DNA of 64,000 nucleotides, from the NCBI GenBank assembly GCA_016873165.1, contig VGXV01000004.1:1-64000 (forward strand), in the 5' to 3' direction. Within the stretch, counting starts at the first letter, position 1; the number at the start of each line of letters is the position of its first letter. The stretch is from Planctomycetota bacterium. Its GTDB lineage: Bacteria; Planctomycetota; Brocadiia; Brocadiales; Brocadiaceae. The notes under the pieces were generated by a model. That model was not told the origin of the DNA. It made no database searches and was given only the letters and a program-made list of their open reading frames with translations. Of the stretch, positions 1 through 7,507 are shown piece by piece. A program made the translations under genes and the position numbers.

Positions 1-54
1 TCTGCCAAGAGCTTCGCGTTCGTCTTTGGCAAGCGTCACGATGTATTTCTTCAT
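1..54 (-). CDS. N-terminus of an IS630-like transposase (partial)
   Basis: Reading leftwards from an ATG at 52-54, 18 codons run to the window edge and give MKKYIVTLAKDEREALGR. This matches the usual opening of IS630-family helix-turn-helix transposases. A purine-rich ribosome binding site (GGGGGA on the minus strand, about 58-66) lies just upstream. Only the first few percent of the gene is visible, so catalytic residues and intactness cannot be judged. Assignment rests on the short N-terminal motif alone. Confidence 0.5.
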   Translation of the reverse strand, partial: MKKYIVTLAKDEREALGR

Positions 55-308
55 ATTCAATCCCCCAATGGTTGTGGTTGAAATGAAGATAATATATCAC
101 ACTATTTACGACATTGCAAGGTTGACGTGACACTAGTTAAAGGCACTTTAGAGTTTTATTATTCTAAATTAATGCTGATTTTTAAAACGTGTCTCTAATA
201 ATTTATAGTTGTAAAAGAAAACTTTATTTTAGGTAAGAAGTCTTGTGCAAACAATGATAATCATGATTTTATTTATAAAAATATGCGGAGGTATTATCAG
301 GAGAAATT

Positions 309-462
309 GGGAGCATTCCCGTTTTTTGTAACGCATCATTTATATTATGCTTCCCTGCCTGTCGGCAGACAGGGACTCCGCTCAGTGTGTTGAGGAACTT
401 TTCATATCAGGCAGAATATATGGGCAATTGCTTTTTTTACAAAAAAAATCGGGAATGCTCCC
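309..462. mobile_element. MITE-like element, copy 1 (154 bp)
   Basis: The element starts and ends with inverted copies of GGGAGCATTCCCG followed by a T-run and GTAA. The left end is at 309-331 and the right end at about 437-462. It has no coding capacity. It is flanked by a probable 9-bp target duplication, GGAGAAATT at 300-308 and GGAGAAACT at 463-471, with one mismatch. The same terminal repeat bounds a second element at 7251-7390 whose interior differs. The parent transposase is not in the window. Confidence 0.75.
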
Positions 463-621
463 GGAGAAACTTCTGCTCTGGAACAGATTGCAGAAGAAAT
501 AGTCGCTAAAGAAAAAGGGAAGGTGCTGTTGCCAGATGATTTGCGTATTGCGAAAAAGCAGGGTTTAGAAGGACAAACTGAATTTGGAAAGAACATAGAG
601 AGTCTGTCTATGCTGCGGTGA
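463..621 (+). pseudogene. C-terminal remnant of an unrecognised protein
   Basis: Directly right of the MITE-like element an open frame continues to a TGA at 619-621. It encodes about 52 residues that look protein-like, with an acidic/basic helix (LEQIAEEIVAKEKGKV) followed by LLPDDLRIAKKQG. The frame reads back through the element's terminal repeat and stops at 391-393, with no start codon or ribosome binding site. I read it as the tail of a gene cut by the insertion. I do not recognise the family. Confidence 0.35.
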
Positions 622-633
622 AATGATGTATGA

Positions 634-1548
634 TTATTTGATATTGCCACTATTTATTTTCTGATCCCACATATTTTTCATATGCATTAAAGATTCTTCT
701 ATTTCCCAAAATCTTGTTCGCAGGCAACGGGAGGCTTTATCGTTTTTCATAGAACAATCTTTTGGTCTTCTGTCGCTGAAAGAAAATTCATCCGCAGAAC
801 AGGGAATAATCAAATCTTCATCAAAATCAAACTTTTTTGCCAATCTCACTCCAAAATCATAACGACTTAAACGTTCTTGACCGCAAATGTGAAGCAATTG
901 TGGCAAATCATCCCGCTCTGCCAGTTCTAATAGTATTTCACACAAATTATTAATATATATTGGTGATCTGAATTCATCAGTAAAAAGACGTACCTCTTTT
1001 TTATGTTTTAATTCTCTAACGATACATTCCGCAAAACATCTTGAAGAATTCAAACTCAATCCGAAACATAATGCCATTCGGGCAATGCAAAAATCTGAAC
1101 TTAGCGACGCTACCACCTTTTCTCCCTCTAATTTGGTTTTTCCATAAAAACATACCGGTTCCGGTATGTCTTCTTCAGAGGACATACTTTTATTCCCGCT
1201 AAATACCAAATCGGTAGAGAGATACACCAAACGAGCCCGAACCTTTTCTGCCGTGAGGGCAACATTTTCAGTTCCCCTGACATTAACATTCATGGCATAT
1301 TCGGAGTTTTCTGCTGATATATTCATATTTGCCACGGCAGCGGCATGGATAATCACATTCGGTGAAATATCACAAATCATTTTTTCAACGGATTCTTTGT
1401 TTGTAATATCCAAAAAAAATGCATTTTCCCCCTGATTCCGGGCAGAAGAAGAATGAAATGTTGTGCAGTACTTCCAGCGAGAAGAAGCAACAAATGATAA
1501 ATTCCCACCAACAAATCCACTACCGCCGGTTATTAACAACGTTTTCAT
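634..1548 (-). CDS. RmlD-like dTDP-4-dehydrorhamnose reductase family SDR
   Basis: An extended short-chain dehydrogenase of about 304 residues. The N-terminus carries the Rossmann dinucleotide motif GGSGFVG after MKTLLIT. A mid-protein YGKTK supplies the YxxxK catalytic pair, preceded by YLSTDLVFSG, which is typical of RmlD/NAD-dependent sugar epimerase-reductases that make deoxysugar nucleotides for surface polysaccharide. The first possible ATG is at 1557. I prefer the ATG at 1548 because the Rossmann strand then starts at residue 2 as usual. No clear ribosome binding site precedes either. It is convergent with no neighbour and lies downstream of the poly-Asp gene beyond a terminator. The exact substrate is not determinable from sequence. 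Confidence 0.75.
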   Translation of the reverse strand: MKTLLITGGSGFVGGNLSFVASSRWKYCTTFHSSSARNQGENAFFLDITNKESVEKMICDISPNVIIHAAAVANMNISAENSEYAMNVNVRGTENVALTAEKVRARLVYLSTDLVFSGNKSMSSEEDIPEPVCFYGKTKLEGEKVVASLSSDFCIARMALCFGLSLNSSRCFAECIVRELKHKKEVRLFTDEFRSPIYINNLCEILLELAERDDLPQLLHICGQERLSRYDFGVRLAKKFDFDEDLIIPCSADEFSFSDRRPKDCSMKNDKASRCLRTRFWEIEESLMHMKNMWDQKINSGNIK

Positions 1549-1562
1549 AAATATCATTACTG

Positions 1563-1600
1563 AAAAAAAGCACCCATTCTCTCAAAAGAGAGAATGGGTG
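1563..1600 (-). terminator. Intrinsic terminator of the poly-Asp protein gene
   Basis: The 13-bp perfect stem CACCCATTCTCTC / GAGAGAATGGGTG (1571-1600) with an AAAA loop is followed, on the minus strand, by a T-run (A-run at 1563-1569 on the plus strand). It sits 44 bases past the stop codon of the minus-strand gene ending at 1644, so it should end that transcript and separate it from the SDR gene. Confidence 0.9.
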
Positions 1601-1643
1601 CAAGTTATCCATTCAATTTTCACTACATTCCCACGTTTAACTC

Positions 1644-2867
1644 TTACCGTCTATTTTTCCCTTTCCCTTTCCCTTTCCCATTGTCATTGTCATTGCCCTT
1701 ACCCTTGCCATGATCATCATCATCATCATCATCGTCATCGTCGTCATCATCATCATCATCATCATCATCGTCATCGTCGTCGTCGTCGTCATCATCTTTT
1801 CCTTTTTTAGTTCCCTTTACCTTAACAGTATCGCTTCCCTCAAATTTTGTCCCATCCGATAATTCTCCGGTAATGGTAAACTCGACTGTTTCCGATTCAC
1901 TTGTTTTTAAATCCAGGTCTATTTGTAAATCACTTATATTAAACTTAACCTTGAGATAGTCCTTTTTTTCCTGACAATCTATTGCAGCAGCGCCTTCGCA
2001 TACCACCGTTTCACACACTATATCATCGATATCATACGGTGAAGGGAGTTCGATATTGGCAATAAATTTCCCGTTGCTGTTGAGATTAATCGTCTTCGAC
2101 TGGAAATTTATATCTGCCGTTATAACAGAAGGCTCCTGACCTGGCGTTGCTGTCGGAGTGGCAGAAGGTTCTGTTGGTGTTGCTGCAGGCGTAGCAGTAG
2201 CATCAGGAGTTGCAGACGGTGTAGGTGTAGGAGTCGTTTCTCCTTCCTCAATCACACCTCCCGGAACCAGCAGTTCAACAGCATCAACAGACAATGATGA
2301 AGAAATATTTAAGGCAGATGTTGAACTTGGTGTGGCAGTTGCAGTCGGCGCCGCAGGTGAAGTTGCAGCAGTTGGAGTTGGAGATGCCGATACAACAGGG
2401 GTTGGAGAACTTGCCGGAGAAGGCGAGGCAGTGGCAACCGGAGAAGGCGTGGGTGTTCCTGCTGGAGAAGTCTCTTCAGTAATAACGACCCGTATAATCT
2501 CCACTTTATCACCCGCTTGAAGATCCAGATCCCATTCCTCCGATGCGTCACCATCTACAATATCAAAAGGGAATTCATAGGTCTTCTCATCATTATTTAC
2601 TTCTGTTTCAATAACCAAAGTGCATGTTTTATTGGCAGACAACAGTGGTGTGTCCAGATGCATTAAATCAACTATTGACAACTGTACTTTTCCGTTTTTG
2701 TCTATTTCAATGCTTGCATTTAATTTGTTGATTGCATAAGCATTTGAATCACTTGCGGTAAGGCTGGTTTCATAAAGGGTATCAGCGCCCTTTCCTTCAG
2801 TGGCAAAAGCCAGACAAATACCTGCAAATACTACCGACCATACAAATAAAACAAATCTTCTTTGCAT
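1644..2867 (-). CDS. Secreted protein with TP/SP linker, beta-sandwich-like domain and 28-Asp tail
   Basis: About 407 residues. It begins with a signal peptide (basic start, hydrophobic core FVLFVWSVVFAGICLAF, then AT-EGKGA). A first domain of about 110 residues follows, then a long Thr/Pro/Ser/Ala linker with TPTPSP-type repeats. Next comes a domain opening with SKTINLNSNGKF and ending GTKFEGSDTVKVKG, resembling a repeat common in surface proteins of planctomycetes and archaea. The tail has 28 consecutive Asp codons (1713-1796) and ends in a Gly/Lys/Asn-rich basic segment. The upstream AGGAGG lies 6 bases before the ATG at 2867 and only 3 before the one at 2870, so I choose 2867. It is controlled by a c-di-GMP riboswitch. 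The function is unknown; an acidic, probably Ca-binding matrix or cell-surface protein is an inference. Confidence 0.85.
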   Translation of the reverse strand: MQRRFVLFVWSVVFAGICLAFATEGKGADTLYETSLTASDSNAYAINKLNASIEIDKNGKVQLSIVDLMHLDTPLLSANKTCTLVIETEVNNDEKTYEFPFDIVDGDASEEWDLDLQAGDKVEIIRVVITEETSPAGTPTPSPVATASPSPASSPTPVVSASPTPTAATSPAAPTATATPSSTSALNISSSLSVDAVELLVPGGVIEEGETTPTPTPSATPDATATPAATPTEPSATPTATPGQEPSVITADINFQSKTINLNSNGKFIANIELPSPYDIDDIVCETVVCEGAAAIDCQEKKDYLKVKFNISDLQIDLDLKTSESETVEFTITGELSDGTKFEGSDTVKVKGTKKGKDDDDDDDDDDDDDDDDDDDDDDDDDDDDHGKGKGNDNDNGKGKGKGKNRR

Positions 2868-2929
2868 CATCTTCCTCCTTTACTTCAAAAAAATTTTCAC
2901 TGATAAATTAACTGTTTTCCACCTTTACA

Positions 2930-2969
2930 AAATAAAAAACCCAAGGAAATGTTTGACATTCGCCTTGGG
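2930..2969 (-). terminator. Leader terminator, expression platform of the riboswitch
   Basis: On the minus strand the hairpin CCCAAGG...CCTTGGG (2940-2969) is followed by TTTTTTATTT (2930-2939). It lies between the riboswitch and the start of the poly-Asp gene, about 60 bases before the start codon. The sequence GAAGACCC that overlaps its 5' stem (2967-2974) is the exact complement of GGGTCTTC in the aptamer's second hairpin (3155-3162). This offers a simple antiterminator switch. Confidence 0.85.
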
Positions 2970-3121
2970 TCTTCGGTTTTAAAAGCCTATTAACCTTTTG
3001 TAAAACCTGATCAATAAAGTATCAATATTTATAAAAGGCATCAACCGTTCGGATTGATAAACCCTTTATAAAGAGATAACTTATCGATTCTTGCTTTCTC
3101 AATGATAAGCTTTTACACCTT

Positions 3122-3204
3122 TACAGGTGGCAACCTGGCATTCTTCCTTAAAAAGAAGACCCATGGCTTTGCGTCCCAACCTCACGATTGGTTTGCCGTT
3201 TAAG
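3122..3204 (-). promoter_or_regulatory. Cyclic-di-GMP-I (GEMM-I) riboswitch
   Basis: Read on the minus strand, the aptamer contains GGCAAACC (3190-3197). A hairpin CCAATC-GTGA-GGTTGG with a GNRA tetraloop follows, then the class hallmark GGGACGCAAAGCC (3165-3177). A second hairpin TCTTC...GAAGA comes next and the 3' strand GGTTGCC (3129-3135) closes P1 with GGCAA. These elements, in this order, define class I cyclic-di-GMP riboswitches. The aptamer starts a few bases after a predicted promoter and lies about 250 bases before the poly-Asp gene, with a terminator between. Whether ligand turns the gene on or off cannot be read from sequence alone. Confidence 0.9.
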
Positions 3205-3210
3205 TATATA

Positions 3211-3238
3211 CCTATACCACAATGATTCTATTAGTCAA
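3211..3238 (-). promoter_or_regulatory. Sigma-70-type promoter for the riboswitch transcript
   Basis: On the minus strand TTGACT (3233-3238) is separated by 16 bases from TATAGG (3211-3216). Transcription would start at about 3203-3206, right at the 5' edge of the riboswitch aptamer. The spacing and position support it; the -10 is a weak match. Confidence 0.6.
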
Positions 3239-3424
3239 GAAAATTATTACTGTTTTGGGAAAAAATATCTCTCTATCTACAACACTAATTATCGGCAAAT
3301 AACAGAATACTTTACTATAATAAGACGGCAAAAAATTGCATATTATTAAAAATTTTTTTCTTTTTGCACGGGATTTTTACTACAGATGGCCATTCTTGAA
3401 GACCAAATTATAACGTAGGGATGT

Positions 3425-4549
3425 TTATCGTGTCAGCTTTGCAATGAAGTAACCCGCGATAACGGCAGTGCCGATAACACCGGCAACATTTGGCCCCATT
3501 GCATGCATAAGGAGATAATTATTTTTGTCCTCCCGCTGCCCTTCCATTTGGACAATCCTTGCCGACATGGGAACGGCGGACACACCGGCCGCACCAATCA
3601 GTGGGTTAATGGGGTTTTTCGGGTTGATCCTGTTCATTAACTTTGCCATGAGAATGCCTCCTGCGGTCGAAATTCCAAAGGCAATTGCGCCGATAAAAAC
3701 AATCTTTAGCGTTTCAGCATTCAGAAATTGTTCTCCCTTCATGGTAATACCCACACAAACACCAAGGAAAATCGTAATGACATTAATAATCTCATTTTGT
3801 GCCGCATGTGATAACCGTTCGGTCACTCCGCATTCGCGCAGGAAGTTGCCGAGCATTAACATGAAAATCAATGGTGAAGCATCGGGAACAATAAACGCTC
3901 CCGCTATGATAATAATCAGACAAAAAAGCAATTTCTCCCGCCTTGACACTTTTCGGAGCGATTTCATGCGTATTCTTCTCTCCTGTTTTGATGTGAGTAT
4001 CCGCATAATAGGCGGCTGAATCAGGGGAACGAGGGAAATGTAAAGATACGCGCTTATGGCTATCGGCCCAATGAGTTCGGGGGCGAGTTTATTGCTTGTG
4101 AAAATGGCGACGGGACCATCCGCCCCTCCGATAATGCTGATTGACGCCGCCTGATGAGGGGAAAATCCCAATAAAACTGCGGCAATAAATGTCACACATA
4201 TCCCCAACTGAGCAGCAGCGCCAAGCAAGAGTGTGCGGGGATTCGCTATCAACGGGCCAAAATCCGACAAGGCGCCTACTCCCAAAAAAATCAGAGGAGG
4301 AAATATTTCCCATGTAATTCCCTTTGAAATATAATAAAATAATCCTCCCGGCCTGCCGTCTATGGGAAGATTTACCATGCCATGCGTGGGTAGATTTGCG
4401 ATAAGCGCCCCAAAGGCAATCGGAACGAGCAGTAATGGTTCAAAGCCTCTGTAAACCGCAAGATACAGTAATATGAATGCAATTATCCACATTACAATCA
4501 TGTGGAATGATACCTGCTGAACCGGCAATAAATGCAATAATGTAATCAT
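3425..4549 (-). CDS. oadB: Na+-pumping decarboxylase beta subunit (OadB/MmdB/GcdB family)
   Basis: A 374-residue polytopic membrane protein of the beta-subunit family that couples decarboxylation of carboxybiotin to Na+ export. It shows conserved GGADGP (about residues 141-146, with the essential Asp) and the C-terminal NPLIGAAGVSAVPMSAR region, both typical of OadB/MmdB/GcdB. Length is normal for the shorter members. It is last in a minus-strand run OadG, biotin carrier, OadB with gaps of about 30-40 bases, so it is probably one operon. No carboxyltransferase alpha subunit is nearby, so the substrate (oxaloacetate, methylmalonyl-CoA or glutaconyl-CoA) is open. No strong ribosome binding site precedes the ATG at 4549, and an upstream ATG at 4557 runs into a stop. 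Confidence 0.92.
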   Translation of the reverse strand: MITLLHLLPVQQVSFHMIVMWIIAFILLYLAVYRGFEPLLLVPIAFGALIANLPTHGMVNLPIDGRPGGLFYYISKGITWEIFPPLIFLGVGALSDFGPLIANPRTLLLGAAAQLGICVTFIAAVLLGFSPHQAASISIIGGADGPVAIFTSNKLAPELIGPIAISAYLYISLVPLIQPPIMRILTSKQERRIRMKSLRKVSRREKLLFCLIIIIAGAFIVPDASPLIFMLMLGNFLRECGVTERLSHAAQNEIINVITIFLGVCVGITMKGEQFLNAETLKIVFIGAIAFGISTAGGILMAKLMNRINPKNPINPLIGAAGVSAVPMSARIVQMEGQREDKNNYLLMHAMGPNVAGVIGTAVIAGYFIAKLTR

Positions 4550-4579
4550 GTAATCATGCTAAACATCATAGTGTTTTCA

Positions 4580-4945
4580 TTACGAAATGCTTAATAACAA
4601 TTGATCATCTTCAACGGCGTCTCCGATTTTTACATGAATAGTCTCTATTTTGCCATCATGAGGGGCGTATACATAATTATTCATTTTCATTGCCTCTAAA
4701 ACCATTAATCGTTCTCCCTCTTTCACATATTGCCCTTTTTGTATAAAAATAGCAGATACTTTTCCCGGTATCGGACTCGTAAGATCACCTTGTTTCTTCT
4801 CTGCTGGATGTGGTTTCTGAGAAATAATCGGACTCTGTGACGGCGCTTGTTTTTCCGGACGTGTAATCGCAGGAGCTTCTTCACCAAGGATTTCCACAAG
4901 TACCTCGTATACCTTTCCTTCAACAGTAATTCTCAGTTTTTTCAC
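4580..4945 (-). CDS. Biotin carboxyl carrier protein of the Na+-pump decarboxylase
   Basis: 121 residues. An N-terminal strand region (KLRITVEGKVYEVLVEIL) as in gamma/delta or alpha C-terminal carriers is followed by a flexible Pro/Gln/Lys linker. A biotinyl domain comes next, with the attachment motif EAMKM at about residues 84-88 (Lys87). It carries CO2 from the carboxyltransferase to OadB. In many organisms this domain is fused to the alpha subunit; here it is a free protein like GcdC or MmdC. It lies between oadG and oadB on the same strand, 42 bases after the former. Confidence 0.92.
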   Translation of the reverse strand: MKKLRITVEGKVYEVLVEILGEEAPAITRPEKQAPSQSPIISQKPHPAEKKQGDLTSPIPGKVSAIFIQKGQYVKEGERLMVLEAMKMNNYVYAPHDGKIETIHVKIGDAVEDDQLLLSIS

Positions 4946-4987
4946 CGATTGTCCTCAAAATACCCGTTTCTCAAACTGCAAAATAAA

Positions 4988-5371
4988 TCAGCGAACTTTG
5001 TGCGACGCAAAGTGCTGGCGTCTGCCTTCCGCAGACCATGCCTGGAGATAAAGCTTTCCGGACACTTGCCCCTCATCGACTTGCCGGATAGAAACAATTC
5101 TATGCGGTTCCTTTATTACCTCATCAACCGCCGTGGTAATAACTGTAAGAAGCGTATTTTGCTTCATTTCTTGCGGAAAAACCTTCAGTTTTCCCTGTGG
5201 TTTCCCCCCAAAAGTTGTTTCAGTACCAGCAGCAGATTTCCGGTCTTCCGTCTTTCTTATGAAATACCCCAGTATGTAAATTAACAGGGAAATTCCGCTC
5301 AGACTTGCTATCACAAAAAACAACCCTGTTATTTGAAAATAAACGGATTTCCAAAACGACCAATGTTCCAT
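4988..5371 (-). CDS. oadG: OadG-like gamma subunit of Na+-pump decarboxylase
   Basis: 127 residues with one N-terminal membrane helix (ITGLFFVIASLSGISLLIYI). A Gly/Lys-rich cytosolic linker follows, then a conserved C-terminal block with AVDEVIKEPHRIVSI and a closing W-SAEGRRQHFASHKVR. This arrangement is typical of OadG/MmdD proteins that anchor the alpha subunit to OadB. It is first in the probable oadG-carrier-oadB operon. The family is poorly conserved, so the assignment leans partly on its neighbours. Confidence 0.8.
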   Translation of the reverse strand: MEHWSFWKSVYFQITGLFFVIASLSGISLLIYILGYFIRKTEDRKSAAGTETTFGGKPQGKLKVFPQEMKQNTLLTVITTAVDEVIKEPHRIVSIRQVDEGQVSGKLYLQAWSAEGRRQHFASHKVR

Positions 5372-5489
5372 AGGTGTTTTCTTATTTTATGATTAAAGAT
5401 ATCGTAATATTTTAGTTTTTAAAAATATTCAGTGAAATAAAACTTAGCACATTCAAAAATTTAAAGGCTAAGGGGGGCAGAAAGGCTAA

Positions 5490-6687
5490 TGGGGTCAGAC
5501 CTGATCTATTGACAATAATATATATTTTTTCTTAAAACGATTATACATTTAACAGTTTTAATTACAAGGATATGTTGGGGATTGATTACTATGGCAGGTA
5601 AGCATTTTATTTGCATAGACAACTATTCGCCGGAGAGCATTTTATCGCACTGGTTATACAGGAACATTAGGGAATCGTCTTTCCGTATTTTCTCTTTCAG
5701 TCTCTTTCTTGCCTGACTCATCCCCCCAACGGTCAAACCTCCCAGCTCATGGCCGATTTCTCCTAAACTTTTATGATACAACCGATGCTTGCAACATAAA
5801 TCAATATACACCATCCTTGCTTCTCTAAATGCAGATCGCCGTTTTAACAATTCCGCGCTCTCAATTTCGAAAACGTTGCACACCGTATCTCTAATTACTT
5901 CCTGTGTAATCTCCTTAATGAGTTCTCTTGATTTTGACTGCTCTGCTTTATCAGGTTTGGCATTCTTTAACACTTTTTTATAAAGCCAATCTATAAATCC
6001 CGATCCGCCAATAACTACTTGTCCTTTCATGTCTTTAAATGGTGATTCGACATCTCTGATCAATCCCTCTTCCACATATTCCCTGTAACGCTTCCTCCCA
6101 TACGTATTATCCCCTCCTGTATATTCCAGAACATTACGGTAACACACAAAATCATTCCTGTATCGTAACAACCCGTATCCAGGGTTACTGCTCCACCGAT
6201 ATTTCTGTAAATACTCTCTCTGCTCAGAAACGGACAATTTCCGTATCTTTTTTACTTTAACAGGGTTTAAGTGGATATATCTCGAAAGCGCTAAAAGATA
6301 AGAATCCTTTTCAATAAGAATTGCCTTGTATCGTCCCTGATAGAGATGCCCGGCGCGATTATGTCTTCTGTTGTAATAGACAGTGTAGGTAGTGTTTAAT
6401 CTTTGTGCAAAACGATTAAGGTTTCCTGCGGGTGTGTGAAGGATAAGATGAAAATGGTTGTCCATGAGGACATACCCATGTAATTGCACCAGGTATTTTT
6501 CCAGACTATCTTTTAATATAACGAGAAACTTTTCGCGATCGGTGTCATCTTTGAATATGCTGTTTCTTTCGTTACCGCGTGAGGTGACATGGTACCATGC
6601 GCCATGATATTCTATTCGTAACGGTCTTGCCATGCCGATACATTAACAAATCAAATCGCTATTGTCAATAGATAAGGTTTGACCCCA
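5490..6687 (-). mobile_element. REP-associated Y1 transposon (RAYT), full-length copy
   Basis: The unit is bounded by inverted sequences. TGGGGTCAGACCTGATC...TATTGACAATA is at 5490-5517 and TATTGTCAATAGAT...TTTGACCCCA at 6660-6687. It encodes one intact IS200-like (HUH/Y1) transposase. A further stretch to about 6710 (CAAAGTTCCCAAAGTTTTT) resembles the same position in the second copy, so the right edge may be at about 6710. It truncates the 3' end of a hicA gene. A deleted copy lies at 8853-9478. Confidence 0.8.
5623..6633 (-). CDS. REP-associated tyrosine transposase (IS200-like, Y1)
   Basis: 336 residues. The N-terminal MARPLRIEYHGAWYHVTSRG opening, the HUH metal site in DNHFHLIL, and the RYIHLNPVK motif with the conserved tyrosine are diagnostic of transposase_17/Y1 REP-associated transposases. 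These cut and join single-stranded DNA via a phosphotyrosine. The C-terminal half (LGEIGHELGGLTVGGMSQARKRL) resembles the helix-turn-helix tail of DnaA-like/RAYT proteins. The frame is intact from ATG to stop, so this copy may be active. It lies within matching terminal sequences. Confidence 0.92.
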   Translation of the reverse strand: MARPLRIEYHGAWYHVTSRGNERNSIFKDDTDREKFLVILKDSLEKYLVQLHGYVLMDNHFHLILHTPAGNLNRFAQRLNTTYTVYYNRRHNRAGHLYQGRYKAILIEKDSYLLALSRYIHLNPVKVKKIRKLSVSEQREYLQKYRWSSNPGYGLLRYRNDFVCYRNVLEYTGGDNTYGRKRYREYVEEGLIRDVESPFKDMKGQVVIGGSGFIDWLYKKVLKNAKPDKAEQSKSRELIKEITQEVIRDTVCNVFEIESAELLKRRSAFREARMVYIDLCCKHRLYHKSLGEIGHELGGLTVGGMSQARKRLKEKIRKDDSLMFLYNQCDKMLSGE

Positions 6688-6853
6688 AAGTTCCCAAAGT
6701 TTTTCCTTCAAGGTTTTCGTCTATTTCATTATGTCTTGGAACAGGCTGCCTTTTCCCTGTGGCCGGATTTTTGTATAAGTCGTGACGGCTTCCATGTCTA
6801 ACAAAAACACATCCTGAATCAGTCAACCTTTTGATAAGGTCTTTTCTTTTCAT
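6665..6853 (-). pseudogene. hicA: HicA-type mRNA interferase, 3' end replaced by transposon
   Basis: The N-terminal MKRKDLIKRLTDSGCVFVRHGSRHDLY and QPVPRHNEIDENL match HicA toxins, whose catalytic His lies in the GSRHD/GSHHD motif. These are dsRNA-binding-fold mRNA interferases. After DENL the reading frame enters the right end of the transposon and reads EGKTLGTLGSNLIY before stopping. The normal final residues (usually ARRICKDLG-like) are thus lost. It overlaps the upstream hicB by four bases. Whether the truncated toxin still works is unclear. Confidence 0.8.
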
Positions 6854-7047
6854 ACGATAAGGGTAACTTCTTTAACTTTATGTTCTGCCGGAACGTCCTC
6901 CATCGTTATAAGCATAAAAGCATCTTTCATGTTTTCTTCGAGTTCTTCCAGCGTCTCACCTTGTGTCATTATTTCAGGATATTCAACGAGTTTACCCACC
7001 CAGAATTTTTCACCTTTCCAGTAAATCATTTTTAATTTTGTTTTCAT
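6850..7047 (-). CDS. hicB: HicB-type antitoxin (short form)
   Basis: 65 residues with the HicB partial RNase-H fold pattern: YWKGEKFWVGKLVEYPEIMTQG followed by TLEELEENMKDAFML. A GAGG ribosome binding site lies 7 bases before the ATG at 7047. It sits directly upstream of and overlaps hicA, the usual antitoxin-first pair that neutralises the toxin and represses its own promoter. It lacks a separate C-terminal DNA-binding domain, as many short HicBs do. It lies in the cassette-like island. Confidence 0.85.
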   Translation of the reverse strand: MKTKLKMIYWKGEKFWVGKLVEYPEIMTQGETLEELEENMKDAFMLITMEDVPAEHKVKEVTLIV

Positions 7048-7115
7048 CTTTTTACCTCACAGTGTTATTCTATGAAAATATGATAGCATAGAAGACCATG
7101 TTAGCATGCATAAGC

Positions 7116-7485
7116 TTATCTTTTCTTGGATCTTGAAGCCTCTTTCTGCATCACCTGGTCAAACCTTGTCCATCCCATTTTACATCCATATAAAGTTCCT
7201 TTGGGGAACCAGACTATAGAGACATTTGAAACAGTAAGCGTACCTAATACGGGAGCATTCCCAATTTTTTGTAAAATGTGGAGGTATTATGCGGGGGATA
7301 AACCACCCGCGCTACGACACATATTGCATGGTAGCGCCGATCCTTTATGGTCGGCTTTATTTTGATTTACAAAAAATTGGGAATGCTCCCCCTAATACCG
7401 CCCCATCAATTTTAACTTGAAATTCGACATCTGCCTTCCCGAGATCACGTTGCGGGATATTGAAAGAAACATCGTGTTTAGCCAT
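7116..7485 (-). pseudogene. Small conserved hypothetical gene split by a MITE
   Basis: The ATG at 7485, with AAGGAGA upstream, begins MAKHDVSFNIPQRDLGKADVEF and reaches GAVLG, where the 140-bp MITE at 7251-7390 interrupts it. Past the MITE the same frame resumes as GTLTVSNVSIVWFPKGTLYG and ends at TAA (7116-7118) after SRSKKR. Without the MITE and one target duplication it would be a compact protein of about 73 residues, of a kind I recognise only as a widespread small hypothetical. It begins about 20 bases after the attC-like site, as integron cassette genes do. Confidence 0.75.
7251..7390. mobile_element. MITE-like element, copy 2 (140 bp)
   Basis: Terminal inverted repeats GGGAGCATTCCCAATTTTTT at each end (7251-7274 and 7367-7390) match the element at 309-462. 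The perfect 8-bp target duplication CCTAATAC is at 7243-7250 and 7391-7398. The interior carries two small hairpins (around GCGGGGGATAAACCACCCGC and GCCGATCCTTTATGGTCGGC) and no gene. It splits a small cassette-type gene, which proves movement after that gene arrived. Confidence 0.9.
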
Positions 7486-7507
7486 TTTTATTGTCTCCTT
7501 TCCCTTG

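Noticed and set aside
1463-1810. Plus-strand histidine-rich open frame opposite the poly-Asp tract
   Set aside because: It is the complement of the Asp repeat (GAY codons read backwards as CAT/CGT). It lacks a ribosome binding site and crosses a terminator, and the minus-strand gene has a signal peptide, ribosome binding site and riboswitch.
7048-7115. Second attC site between the small cassette gene and hicB
   Set aside because: An ATGCTAAC that could be an R'' box is present (complement at 7100-7107), but no matching R' box or paired L boxes follow in the 68 bases, so only a remnant is possible.
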